This document shows, piece after piece, positions 1 to 10,308 of a stretch of DNA of 64,000 bases. Below the pieces are notes generated by a model. The model did no database searches. It saw only the letters and a list, made by a program, of their open reading frames with translations, and was not told where the DNA came from. Source of the stretch: Canna indica (lineage: Eukaryota > Streptophyta > Magnoliopsida > Zingiberales > Cannaceae); the NCBI GenBank assembly GCA_034359265.1, contig CP136895.1:40442001-40506000 (forward strand), read 5' to 3'. Within the stretch, counting starts at the first letter, position 1. Every line of letters starts with the position of its first letter. A program made the position numbers and the translations under genes.

Positions 1-537
1 TATTGAGAAATTTGAAGGGCACGGTTGACTTAGGATTATGGTATTCATATAATGAATCTTTCGATTTAATTAATTTTCGGACGTCGACTTTGCCGAGTGT
101 AAAGTAGATAGAAAAAGCACTAGTGGATGTTGTCAATTCCTAGGGATGAGTCTTGTTTCTTGGTTCTCAAAGAAACAAAACTCAGTTGCACTTTCAACTA
201 CCGAAGCGGAATACATCGCTGCGGCTAGTTGTTGTACACAAGTCCTTTGGATGAAACAAACCCTTTTAGATTATGGACTTAAGTATTAATGTATACCTAT
301 ACATTGTGATAACACTAGTGCAATCAATTTAACAAAAAATCCAATTCTACACTCTAGGACCAAGCACATTGATCTAAGGCACCATTTTCTTAGGGATAAT
401 ATAGCTAAGGGAAATATATCCATAGAATTTGTATCCACCGACAAACAACTTGCGGATATATTCACGAAACCCTTAAGTGAAGAAAGCTTTACAAACTTAA
501 GAATGCAATTAGGAATTTGTGCTTTTCCAAGTGGTTG
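1..537 (+). pseudogene. Ty1/copia A1 polyprotein 3' end (RNase H), degenerate
   Basis: This is the C-terminal RNase H part of a Ty1/copia polyprotein. RNase H removes the RNA strand of the RNA:DNA hybrid during reverse transcription in the cytoplasmic particle. In frame from about base 87 one reads DRKSTSG, then LSTTEAEY and QVLWMKQ, all diagnostic of copia RNase H. After a TAA at 286-288 the same frame continues with HCDNTSAINL, SRTKHIDLRHHF and DKQLADIFTKPL, and ends with a stop near 537. Upstream of about base 85 the frame is lost, so a frameshift lies there as well as the nonsense codon. Polypurine tracts and the 3' LTR follow directly. The rest of gag-pol lies outside the window. The family is clear; the clade within copia is not resolved. 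Confidence 0.9.
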
Positions 538-975
538 AAAACTCAAAATATACATGTCTTTTGGAAAATTGCATTTCATGTACTATCATCACACTTATGT
601 ATTGCCTTGTAATGGGGCTTTGCGACTTATCGATGTTTGCCTTCCATAGACTTACATTGATAGGAAGGACTATAGTGGTAGATGATACTCGTTTTTAGGG
701 TTTCTTGGTTTTATCGTCAGAACTCATTAATAGTAGCTTAGTTCTTGCTCTTTTTGATTGATGTCAAAAGGGGGAGAAAAAGTAAGGTCACATATGTTTT
801 ATGATGCATATAGATAGGGGGAGTTACAATCATGATATGCATATTGATAGGGGGAGCATATGTTAAGTTGCACAATACGTTACACATGCCTTAACTCAAA
901 CTCACAAATGATACTTAGAGTCTCGCTTTATATAAAATTTCATGTTGTGTTTGTCATCATCAAAAGGGGAGAGAT
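538..975 (+). other. Copia A1 3' untranslated region with repeated polypurine tracts
   Basis: There is no coding potential between the end of pol and the 3' LTR. Four purine-rich runs of the type AAAGGGGGAGA occur (about 767-781, 818-824, 851-857 and the last at 964-974, just before the LTR). The last is the expected polypurine tract priming plus-strand DNA synthesis; the others look like duplicated copies. The same region, with the same spacing style, occurs in element C before 61654, which ties the two elements together. Confidence 0.75.
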
Positions 976-1296
976 TGTTGGCCCAACGATTTCTCTTTGG
1001 CTTCGATCTCTATTTTGATGATAACAAACATGTATTTAATATATGTGTGAAGTTTTGAGATTAGGTTGAGGTTACAAAACGCACGCGAATTTCGCTCAGA
1101 GAAATGCAAAATCGTCAAAAAGGGCTCGGATGTAGATTAAGTAGAATTCGTAAATTATCAAATAGATTCTATGTAATATATCCCTAGGATCTCATCCCAA
1201 GCCTATTTGTAAAATTATCCAAGTTAAATCTTGGTAACAAAACCCACAAAAAAGCGTGTAACAAAACAAATGGGAAAAATAGCCTCAGCCCATGTA

Positions 1297-1560
1297 CGAT
1301 CGATCCATCGATCGAGCGAACAAGGCAAAAAAATGGCAGTAGCCACTTCGGTCGACCGGTCGGTTGACCGAACAAAGCCAAAAACTGGCAGTGGCAAATT
1401 TGGACGATCGATCGAACAATCGAGGAAATGAGCAGCGGCCAATTCGGTTGACCATCCGGCCGACCGAATATGATTGTAAAAGGCCAGAACACCAGCGGTC
1501 GCTGGGCGGTCGATCGATCGGTCGACCGACGATCGACCGATAAGTGATCGATCAGCGTCC
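1297..1560. repeat. Cluster of GATC / GGTCGACC palindromes upstream of the LTR TATA box
   Basis: At least six short self-complementary motifs lie in about 260 bp: GATCGATC and ATCGATCG forms near 1298-1315, GGTCGACCGG near 1350, GATCGATC near 1405, and CGATCGATCGGTCGACCG near 1510-1530. Equivalent clusters sit at the same place in the other copia LTRs (9790-9945, 41036-41095 with 43365-43400, and 53258-53362). This suggests an upstream promoter module. No protein binding is shown by the sequence. Confidence 0.7.
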
Positions 1561-1597
1561 AAGGGGCAGAAAAATGCCCGTAGGAGAGCTGTTCCGA

Positions 1598-1622
1598 GTG
1601 AGGGGTTATAAATACCCCTCAC
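1598..1622 (+). promoter_or_regulatory. LTR TATA box inside a perfect inverted repeat
   Basis: TATAAAT at 1607-1613 is flanked by the 9-bp arms GTGAGGGGT and ACCCCTCAC, which are exact reverse complements. It lies downstream of the palindrome cluster in the usual promoter position of the U3 region. The counterpart in the minus-strand solo LTR (9731-9753) has the same arrangement. Confidence 0.7.
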
Positions 1623-2256
1623 CAACCTCTCTTATCTCTTCTTAATGATCATTAGTGCATTTCTAAGAGAGATCTAAGCTCTCAAAGATCGATTTCTGCT
1701 CGCTTGCTCCATCGATTGCTTCATCTTCTTCAAGTGATCTTCTCGTCTTAACTCCGGAGTTGATTCAAGCTCACCATCTTGAAGAGTTGGAGACTTGGAA
1801 GGCTTTGGAAGGAGCTCACACTCTTGGTTTTTCTTTTAGCTCCTTCCTGTCATTTTTCATTGTTCTTAAGTTGTAATTGTCACTATTAGCTTGCTAGGTG
1901 TGCTAGGGTTTCCTTCATAGAATTGTGTTTTGCCTAGGTGAATAGGTTTGAGGAGTTCTCAAAAGATTGAGAACCGAGTCCTCGGTTGTACTCAAAGGGA
2001 AACACAAAGTCTATAAAAGATTTGGTTGGAAATCCTTGGTGTGGAGCCAAGGTAGTGGAGTAGGCGGTTGGCCGAACCACTATAACCTCTTGTGTTTGCA
2101 TTGCCTTGTTTGTTGCTTATAATCGCTTTTCATACTTGCTAACGAATATCATTTAATCACACTTAGTTTTTATTGAAGTTGGAATTGATTTAAAAGAAAT
2201 TGAAGTAGAAGTAAAAAAGTCACCTAACACTATTCAACCCCCCTTCTAGTGTAGGT

Positions 2257-3698
2257 ATAAAAACATACATAAGCTACCATTCTATATGCACGATTATTAA
2301 AGTCTTTTAATTAATCATGTCTCCCACTAATTTTTGCGGTGCACAAATGACCCTCCTATTGGGAAGCGGGAAGCCCTCGTTGGTAGACTTCCTTAGGGGT
2401 AGATGGAACCCCACTTCTCCTACTCGGGTCTCGCATTTTAACACGACAAACCCAAATAGGTCCATGGGTAGGTAACTCTTTACCGATCACATCATTGTGC
2501 GACTTCCATCAAGTTTTGCCTCTAGGGTTATCATGGCCTTGTGTTTGCACAACAAACCAATGAGCCCTAATTGAGTCAGACCCATCGTTCATTTACCCTA
2601 GTGAGAAAACAACCACCCTTGAGTTTGCTCAACAAGGTAAGTCACGTTCAATCTAGTAGTAGAGACACAAGGGTATGTTCCATATGAGATACAACATGTC
2701 TATTAGCACAAAAGGGCCTTGTGTTTGCACAACAAACCCGTTGAACAATAGACACTTGTACCTCATAACGATGGAAGGCGTGATTGATATTCTTAATATC
2801 TTAGCCATTCAGACTCAATATTATTGGAGGGTTTCTTCATGCAATTAAAATTATCTAAGCTATCAACAATTGAAGCAAAAGCAATAAATAAAAGCATATG
2901 ATTATGGATGTTTTAAGGGTTCCACCCGAGCCACCGGGTGAATCAATGCCATTATCCTAGGGGTTTAGGGAACTCCGTCTTGCCAAGGCGCTGCCTAAAA
3001 TCATCTTGTAGGTTGCCGGAGTGCCTTCCCGAGGTTCAAGTCGTCGTCATCATGGCGCCGAACACCTCCTCTCCACGCGCGCACCAAAATAGGGCAGCAA
3101 GCGTTCTCGTTGCGAATCTGCCCCTAAACTTCTAATTTTACAAAACTAAAAGAAGAAGACCCCAAACAACCATTGGGGAAAGGTTTAAGGAGAGGGAAAA
3201 GAAATTACAATCAGAATTCTCAAGAGGATGGCAGGGGTACGCAAGCCCTATTTAAAAGTTACAATTCTAAAATTTTATAAATTTACAAGCAATCAACACA
3301 ACCACGTTTTACACACAATCACATACACATAGGGCTCATCCATAATCATCCTTTCATGCATCTTAACAATTAAGAAAAAGAAAGGAAAAAATAGAATCTG
3401 AAAATGCGCTAATCGGGTTACGTTTCCACCCAAAACGGTCCAAACTACACATGCTGAAAATTTTAGTTTTCGGGGCTGTTCAACCATTAACCCATGGGGT
3501 TCTTGAGTTCGGAATCAGTCCAAGACATGTTTGGACAGTAGGCTACCACCATGATTCATCACATGAACTGTGGAGCTAAGAGAATGACTCAAGAACCCCC
3601 AAAAACAAAAATCGGGCAGCATGACGTTTAGGGAGCGAACAGTTCGTAAACGCAACAATAACGCGTAATAAAAATTCCAAAAAAATGCTAAAGGTTTT
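2257..3698 (-). other. Non-coding interior of LTR element E, next to its PBS
   Basis: These 1.4 kb follow, in minus orientation, the primer-binding site of element E. No gag or pol similarity was found in any frame; reading frames are short and unrelated to retroelement proteins. A phrase of the form CCTTGTGTTTGCACAAC recurs around 2533, 2618 and 2715. The left border abuts the truncated A1 LTR. The stretch is either a large non-autonomous leader or an internally deleted remnant. Confidence 0.5.
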
Positions 3699-3708
3699 TC
3701 TGATACCA
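3699..3708 (-). other. Primer-binding site of element E (minus strand)
   Basis: The plus strand reads TCTGATACCA. Its complement TGGTATCAGA is the classical tRNA-iMet primer-binding sequence of plant LTR elements. It lies one base inside the LTR end (LTR from 3710). This fixes the orientation of the element as minus and identifies the adjoining LTR as the 5' one. Confidence 0.8.
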
Positions 3709-3709
3709 C

Positions 3710-5762
3710 TGTTGGGATGGGAATAAAAAACACAACGGAAAAAGTGATTTAAAATATTCAAATCATCCCAAAAATAGCGATCTACTTTAGCAATCTTTAA
3801 GGAATTCAATCTACGAGTAGAAGGAGAAGATATACCTTATACTGCGAATGCTATGGCTGCTCCTATCCCCGTTTCAAGACGCACACACGCGTCCTCCAAG
3901 GAAAGTCCCCACCAAGCGCCTAGCAACAAAGGGGCAGTGAACACTGGGACTCGTTGTGGCTCAACAGAGAGGCAATCTCAATCCCGAAACGCACCAAGGT
4001 GAAGCTGGCCCTTCCACCAAGAACCGAGCACCAAAAGGGAGGAAGAGGGGATGAGAACACCACGGAACGAGAAGGAAGATGAAGGAATACCTCACTGTCC
4101 TTCTTGGACACCTCCAAAAAGATGAAGTAGATGACACACCCAAGAGGAAGAGACCTTCAATTTGGCTTCACAAAATCGGGGAAGGAAGCTTTAGATGGCC
4201 GGCCACCCAAGGAGATGAAGATGAGTCCTTTGGAGCTTTTCTCTTCAAGAAGCCTCTCAAGAACCAAGCCCTTAATCTTCTCCAATATCAATAACCAACT
4301 TACTTAACCCCCTTGAAGGAGGTTAGGCCACCTATTTATAAGGGGCATAGGCGGCTACCAAGGTAGACCCGCTTTTTTAAAACCTCTCCCCGAAATTCAA
4401 AATTCTGAGGTTTGCCTCCAAAACAATTATTTATATTTAATGGATTTATAATTAATTCGAAATTAATTAAATCCAACTAAATATAAACTTTTAATTTATC
4501 TCTATAAATTAAATTCTTATTGATTAGGATTTATCATGTGTCAATCCCTATAATTTAGGAATACCATACAAATTAGTGTTATCGAGGAACTCCTTCCTCG
4601 CGTATTTGTTCCTTATAGGAAAAACCTTTGCTATTATGTCTGTAAATGAGATCCGTGATCGAGCTGTAGCATGTCCATGCTAGTAGATATATAGTGTTGC
4701 ATTCGGACTTTATCTCATAAAGTCGATTACGATGTTAGTCTGTTGTGTGTGACCCATTAGGCCCCACACTAAGCCAGTAGTGAGTTATGCATAACAGAGT
4801 CGGATCCGATAGAACGACTTCTATCTGAATCTTACAAGCCTCCAGTAAACTCTTTTAGTGTAGTCATGAGAGACTCAACTCACAAGTCAAGATTAATGTC
4901 TAGCAACATGTCATATATAATCAGATAGTGTGAGGTTCAATCTACAGGGATTCAACGCCCTTCGGTGATTAGCTACCGTGCAACTAAATCCCTCAGTTAC
5001 AACGTCCCGAAGTCGACTAGGGTACAGAAAAGGTGTCAAATCGTAATACTAATTCATATGTATTCCATCCGCCAAGATTTTGTCTCAATAATGAAACGTC
5101 TGCAACATCTTCCTGACTTTCATGTCTACTCTGGCTAGAGATTCCCGAGTCGACACTTGAAAGGACATATAGGACAATATTATCTCCTCTCACTAGGAGT
5201 AACTGATTCCATATTGGTTGCTCACCTACCTCCATGAATGCTTACCCATGCCCAGTAATACTCGGTACATGACGCTGAGGGCTACGTAGGGATAGAACCA
5301 AAGCAATGGATCATCACTCACAAGGTAACCATGACAACCTAAGGTCCAAGGACTATTTGCACCTACTATCACCCAAGGAATATCCTATTGACACTCATGT
5401 AAGGATTCCATTTTGTGTTCCTCGTGTAGGTCCGTTAAGTAAACTAATTCTCTAATGAGCACTTGCACTTGTACATTAAATGACGGCTCATAGGTAACTG
5501 TGAGATCTATCGTATAAGGCATGTACCAAGTGCACTAGTCTATCTGAAATCATCAATCCCCTTATTGGTGATCCTACGACTGGGAACAATTGGAACAGAG
5601 GCATCTGGATCCCAAGTCTCACTGGCATGATCTCATCATGGCCTTGGAATTAATTGCCCGGGTTCATGGGGTTCATCACAATCTAATATATACAAAATAT
5701 AGATGCAGCATATGATGAAAAGATGTCTCATATTATTCATTAACCAAAAATAGTTCCCTACA
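3710..5762 (-). repeat. 5' LTR of minus-strand LTR element E (about 2.05 kb)
   Basis: The LTR begins TGTTGGGA on the plus strand and ends TCCCTACA, a nearly perfect terminal inverted pair. The PBS adjoins the 3710 end. On the minus strand a TATA-type box (CTTATAAATAGG, about 4331-4342) gives a promoter for rightward-to-leftward transcription. No second LTR is present in the window and no matching 5-bp duplication was found. At 5763 the sequence passes abruptly into the gag of copia element D, so E, or a deletion at its border, truncated D. No gene lies in this stretch. Confidence 0.7.
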
Positions 5763-7160
5763 CATTAACATATGATTGGCTCAAGGGCACTATTTCTTTC
5801 ATTGCAATAGTAGCATTTGGGTACACCCTATCTTCCTTTCTTGTAGTAGGATTTTGATGACTTGAAGAGTCTCTACGAAAGTTCCTTGGTTGAGTAGGCA
5901 GTTGAGATCGGGGTTTCAACTAGCATGAGCTAGGGTATCTAAGTCCCTTGTGATTAGAAGGACTTTTTCCTGCACTCAAGGTTTTCTTAAGAGTACTTGT
6001 AGAATTCATCATTCTAATTAACTTCCTTCTTTACTTTTTCAAGTTCAGAAGTTAACTTAGATTCTTTGTCTTCTTGTTGAACAATTTGTCTTTGAAGGGA
6101 TTTAACTTTGTCCGAAAAAGTCTTCTTTTCTTCTATCAAAAGCTTGTTCTGATCCCAGAACGACTTGTTAACTTTTGCCACTTCAACCCATTTCTCAAAC
6201 ATCTACTGATATGCTTCCTCAAGACTATCTGCATATTGAACCTTGCATTGATCATTATCTTTATCAAAGACATTGGTGATCTTAACCGTGTCATCTAAGC
6301 AAGTTATGAAAGCTATAAAGTTGCCTCGTTGATACCCTTTTGAATCAGTTTCTTCATCATCGTCACTCCAAGTAGTAGAGAATGACTTATTAATCTTCTT
6401 CTGGAAATTTTGATCTTACATGTCCAAATCATTCACATTCAAAGTATTGGATGCCTTTAAACTTCTGTTTGGAATTGTCCTTTTGTCTAGACGATTGACT
6501 TCTTCTATTTTCTTGAGCAGAGAAGTTTGATCTGGAACTGGCAGTCTCAGACTGTTGAAACTGCTGTTTGAACTGAGAATTAGATTGAGAGTTCTGGTTT
6601 ACACTACTCTTTGCTCTCAAAAATCTCTTAAATGTATTTGTCATAAGAGCTAGTACAACATCCATTTCTTCTTCAGAACAATCTTCTATCTTGATTTCAT
6701 CCTCGGTAGCTCTGAAAGCAAGATTTTTCTTCTTTTCTTTGTGAGAATATTTTTCAAATAATTCCAACTCATAAGTTTCAAGTTTACCCATCAGAGTGTC
6801 AAGAGTAATAGTAGATGGATCATGAACTTCACTTATGGCAGCAGCTTTTATATCAAACTTGGTAGGCATGGATCTCAGAACTTTTCCTACTACTTTTTCT
6901 TCAGAAAATGACTCTCCAAGGTTGGTAGCATTGTTCATGGGGTCTTTGATACGTCCATGAAAACATGCTTTTAGGTTTGCGCTTAGTCACACTAGGAGTT
7001 GTGGGTGGGGTGTAACCAATCTCAATTGCGTCCCAGCAATGATCATCTAGAGACTGGATGAAAACTCTCATCCTAGCCTTCCAATAAGCATAGTTTGTTC
7101 CGATAAGCAAAGGAGGAATATTAACAGAATTGCTCATAGGCATTCCTTCCATCTTAAACC
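5763..7160 (-). pseudogene. Ty1/copia element D gag, broken
   Basis: This is a copia gag of the UBN2/Retrotran_gag type that would form the capsid of the virus-like particle. It starts near 7160 (minus) with MEGMPMSNSVN, followed by ANYAYWK-like text (TNYAYWKARM) typical of the gag N-terminus. The frame shifts near 6940 and resumes with KVLRSMP and the TLDTLMGKLETYELEL stretch. A degenerate zinc knuckle follows near 6395-6440 (FECE, a stop, then FGHVRS), and a charged coiled-coil segment (6014-6202). A second CYYCN knuckle remnant sits at the truncated end near 5800. At least one frameshift and several stops make it non-functional. Protease, integrase and RT are missing. Confidence 0.8.
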
Positions 7161-7213
7161 TGAAAAAGAAGAGACATACCAAGGATCTTGTGCAGGTAAA
7201 GGTTAGCACAACC

Positions 7214-7225
7214 GCTCTGATACCA
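7214..7225 (-). other. Primer-binding site of copia element D
   Basis: The plus strand reads GCTCTGATACCA; the complement is a perfect 12-base tRNA-iMet primer-binding site. Two bases separate it from the LTR start at 7228, and gag begins about 55 bp further on. This sets the orientation of D as minus. Confidence 0.9.
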
Positions 7226-7227
7226 AA

Positions 7228-8020
7228 TGACAATATATGTGTCTCTTAGGGAACTTTTGTTAAGGGCAGTTGAATAAGATGTTGCAACTGTTATTGCAAT
7301 TGCTACTAGAAGCACAATAAGAACCTAAACAAAAGAACACACACAAACACAAGAGGTTTGTTTACGCAGTTCAGTGACAAACCTGTCACCTAATCTACGG
7401 GGCACTCACCGGACAGATGTCCAATCCACTCTTTATAAGTACAAAATAAGTCCTCTAGATTTCACACCTGAAATCCGACTACATTACTACAATGAATTGG
7501 AAATAACAAAAATACTATTTGTTATTATAAGTAAATACCAACTTGTCTCTCTATGACATCCCAGCCACAGAGTTCTATTCTCCACACAGTCTTGTGTTGT
7601 AGTGAGCTATCCCCCCGAAATCAATCTTCTCCTAGAGATAAGAAATGTCTGCACTCAGCAGTCTCAACTCCTCTTGATAATTGGTAATCCAGTGTTCGCA
7701 CATAGAGAGTTGCAGATTAGATCTTTCCATCGGATTTTATATGAGATAACCAAAAGATCTGAATCAATGTTGTTCATAACTATTTGTTTAATGAACCCAT
7801 CAGTTTAATAACCAACAGCCATTGATTCAAAAACAAATAGACAGTGCATAACTCCTAAAGACCATAAAGATCAAGGAGTAACGCCTAAAATATTTAAAGC
7901 AGTTATTCGGGCAAATAAAGAGGGAGAGGGGATTTCAATCTTGGCCTATATAGGTAGTGTGCTCATTTGAGGACTTTTGTTGGTCAGCTAAATATTTCTA
8001 ATGAAGGTGTATTGCAGGGA
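7228..8020 (-). repeat. 5' LTR of copia element D, right border uncertain
   Basis: The LTR opens TGACAATATATG next to the PBS. A terminal CA that could close it occurs near 8020 (TATTGCA), giving about 0.8 kb, a usual copia LTR length. No matching duplication was found, because the other end of D is lost. From about 8021 to 8064 the sequence probably belongs to the same host repeat as 10277 onward, since these two flanks joined before the solo LTR inserted. Confidence 0.55.
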
Positions 8021-8383
8021 AAACATCATCTATACTGGATGAGACAATCTTTCGTAGATGCTTCTATTGTATGAAATCCGACACTAGAAGGGAGGGTTGA
8101 ATAGTATATGTCCCCTTTTTGTTTTACTCAATTTTTCTTTTTACTCAATTTAACTTTAATCAATTAATGAGCAAATATTTAAAGCAATGCAAACAAGATC
8201 AATTATAGTGATTCGACAACTGCCTACTCCACTACCTTGGCTCCTCACCAAGGATTTCTAATCACTACTTTATAGAGCTTGTGTTTCCCTTTAAATACAA
8301 TTGAGGACACTCTTCTCACCTCTTTGAGAACCCCTCAAACCTATTCACCTAGGCAAAACACAAATCTACAAAGTCTACCATAA

Positions 8384-9431
8384 GGTAGTGTTTGGTTGGA
8401 TGGAATAAATGGGGAATGGAATACTATTCTCTATGCCCCACCTATTCCCTTGTTTGGTTGCAACTTATGGACAAGGGATAGGTGGGCCATAAGGAATAGA
8501 TACTTATTCCCTATGCATGGGGAATACTATTCCTTACATCAACCCAAGGAATAGTATTCATTGTCTATTCCTTATGATATTTTTTTATATTGTCCTTCAA
8601 TATTTATAATATTACATAATAATGTAAAAAATTAAATTATTAAATTAATTTTAATAATTGTATCTCTTAAATAGATCATTATTATTTTATTATTAAATAT
8701 TATTTTAATAATTATTTTTTTAAGATTTAGTTTTTTATGAAAATAAATAAATAATAGTCTTTATAATTTTAAATGAATATATTATTTAACATTAATCCAT
8801 ATTTTTATTATGTTGTTATTAGTTAAAATAAATTACAACACAAATTATTATATTTTTAGAAGGGTATTTTGGTCATTTTTATATTATCATTCAATATTTA
8901 TAATATGAATATAAAAATTAAATTGTTAAATTATTTTTAATAATTACATATCTTAAATAGATAAATATTATTTTATTAAATAATATTTTAATAATTATTT
9001 TATGAAGATTCAATTATTTTTTATGAAAATAAATTAAATAATAGTGTTTTATTATTTTAAGTTAATAAATTATTTTATATTGATCCATATTTTTATTATA
9101 TTATTATTAATTAGAATAAATTAGAATATAATTTATTATATTTTTAGGGGGGCATTTTAGTCATTTCCTCTTAATTTATTGTATATTTTTCGTGTTAAGT
9201 AAACAAAGCAAATATATTCAGTTTTATTAAGAAGGATATTTTGGTCATTTAACTTTCTATTCTTTGTCTATTCCTTATGCTAACCAAACAAAGTAATTCT
9301 ATTCTTGGCCTATTTTACAATGTCAACCAAACAAGGTAATACTATTCCTCATCTATTACATTCCTTGTTTATTAATATTCCTTGTCTATTCTTATTCCTT
9401 ATAAATTCACTCCATCCAACCAAACACACCC
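8384..9431. mobile_element. PIF/Harbinger (Tourist)-like MITE, 1048 bp, TSD TAA
   Basis: Terminal inverted repeats are GGTAGTGTTTGGTTGGATGG and, reverse-complemented from the right end, GGGTGTGTTTGGTTGGATGG: two mismatches in 20. TAA flanks both sides (8381-8383 and 9432-9434), the 3-bp target preference of PIF/Harbinger. Comparison with the A1 LTR shows that removing it restores a continuous LTR. The interior is extremely AT-rich and encodes nothing. It is unusually long for a Tourist MITE because of an internal duplication. Confidence 0.85.
8585..9160. repeat. Two 288-bp tandem units inside the MITE
   Basis: Two AT-rich blocks align along their length: both contain the order AAATTAAATTNTTAAATTA, then TATGAAAATAAAT, then ATCCATATTTTTATTAT, ending with TTTTAGAAGGGTATTTTGGTCATTT (8852-8876) or its variant (9140-9164). 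The period is 288 bp. A third GGATATTTTGGTCATTT occurs at 9234-9250. The duplication explains the element's length. Confidence 0.7.
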
Positions 9432-9730
9432 TAAGTGTTTCTCTCGCACACCCAGCAAGCTATTACAGATGAAAACCAAGTTTGAATTAAATCTTCAAAT
9501 ACAATAAAAAGAGCTTAAGAATTGTAAGAAGGATCCACTGCTCTTTTCCCAAGCCTTCAAGTCTCCAACTTGCCAGAAGATCAATTTGAGTTGTAGCAGA
9601 GTTGAGGGAAGCAGGCGCTTTAAGAAAGATGTTGATGAACGAGTAGGGCGCAGCAGATCAATCTCTTTGAAGGCTCAAATCACTTCTTTAATACTCAATT
9701 AAATTTCTAAGAAGCTTTAAAGAAGTTAGG

Positions 9731-9753
9731 TGAGGGGTATTTATAACCCCTCA
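9731..9753 (-). promoter_or_regulatory. TATA box of the solo LTR inside an inverted repeat
   Basis: On the plus strand TGAGGGGT (9731-9738) and ACCCCTCA (9746-9753) are exact reverse complements surrounding ATTTATA, i.e. TATAAAT on the minus strand. The geometry equals that at 1598-1622. Confidence 0.65.
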
Positions 9754-10308
9754 GCTGAACAGGCGGTTCAACGGCTAGAAAACTAGCCATTACCGCCGTT
9801 CAATTGCTTGTCGATCGATCGTCGATCAACTGACCGATAGGTCGACCGAATGGCTACTGCCATTTTGCGGCATCATTCGGTTGACCGAATAGGCTACTGC
9901 CTGTATTCTGCCTTGTTCGATTGACCGATCGGTCGACCGAACTCAGGCTAAGGCTGATTCTTACTTTGAATTTTTTTTTTACATGTTTTTTATGGGTTTA
10001 GTTACCAAGTTTCAACTTGGATAACTTTACAATTTGGCTTGGGATAAAATCATCCTAAGGGTATATTACATGATTTCTACTTGATCTAAACCTGAACCTT
10101 TCTTTGACGTTTTCTTCTTTCATTTCTTCGATGGTTTTTTCTTTCATTTCGATTAAACGAACTTCGCATGCTTATCGCAACCTCAACCTGAACTCAAAAC
10201 TTCACACATAGATTAAATACTTATTTGTTATCATCAAAATAAAGATCGAGACTTAAGAGAAACCCTTAAGCCAATAGCTTCCGGAGAAAGAGATGTAGGA
10301 CCCCAGTT

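Larger units (their letters stand above)
976..2256 (+). repeat. 3' LTR of copia element A1 (3' terminus missing)
   Basis: The LTR opens with TGTTGG right after the polypurine tract. It shares its first bases (…TTTTGATGATAACAAACATG) and its end region (CACTATTCAACCCCCC, then TTCTAGTGT) with the LTRs at 8065-10276, 40697-58217 and 52430-54050. The others end in CCAACA or CCAATA; here that terminus is absent and the sequence runs into a different repeat near 2257. The LTR contains a dense cluster of GATC/GTCGAC palindromes (1297-1560), a TATA box at 1607, and a transcript-leader-like region. Open reading frames across it (for example 1224-1625, minus) are by-products of the palindromes. Confidence 0.85.
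8065..10276 (-). mobile_element. Solo copia LTR with perfect 5-bp TSD, carrying a MITE
   Basis: The sequence is a minus-strand relative of the A1/B/C LTR. Reading the minus strand it opens TATTGG… with the conserved TTTTGATGATAACAA, holds a palindrome cluster (9790-9945), a TATA box in an inverted repeat (9731-9753) and the CACTATTCAACCC end. Termini are TATTG/CAATA rather than TGTTG/CAACA. Identical GCTTC pentamers flank it (8060-8064 and 10277-10281). There is no PBS or PPT on either side, so it is a solo LTR left by LTR-LTR recombination. Without the inserted MITE it is about 1.16 kb. Confidence 0.9.

Noticed and set aside
1224..1625. 133-codon minus-strand frame
   Set aside because: It runs through the GATC/GTCGAC palindrome cluster of a copia LTR and has no similarity to known proteins.
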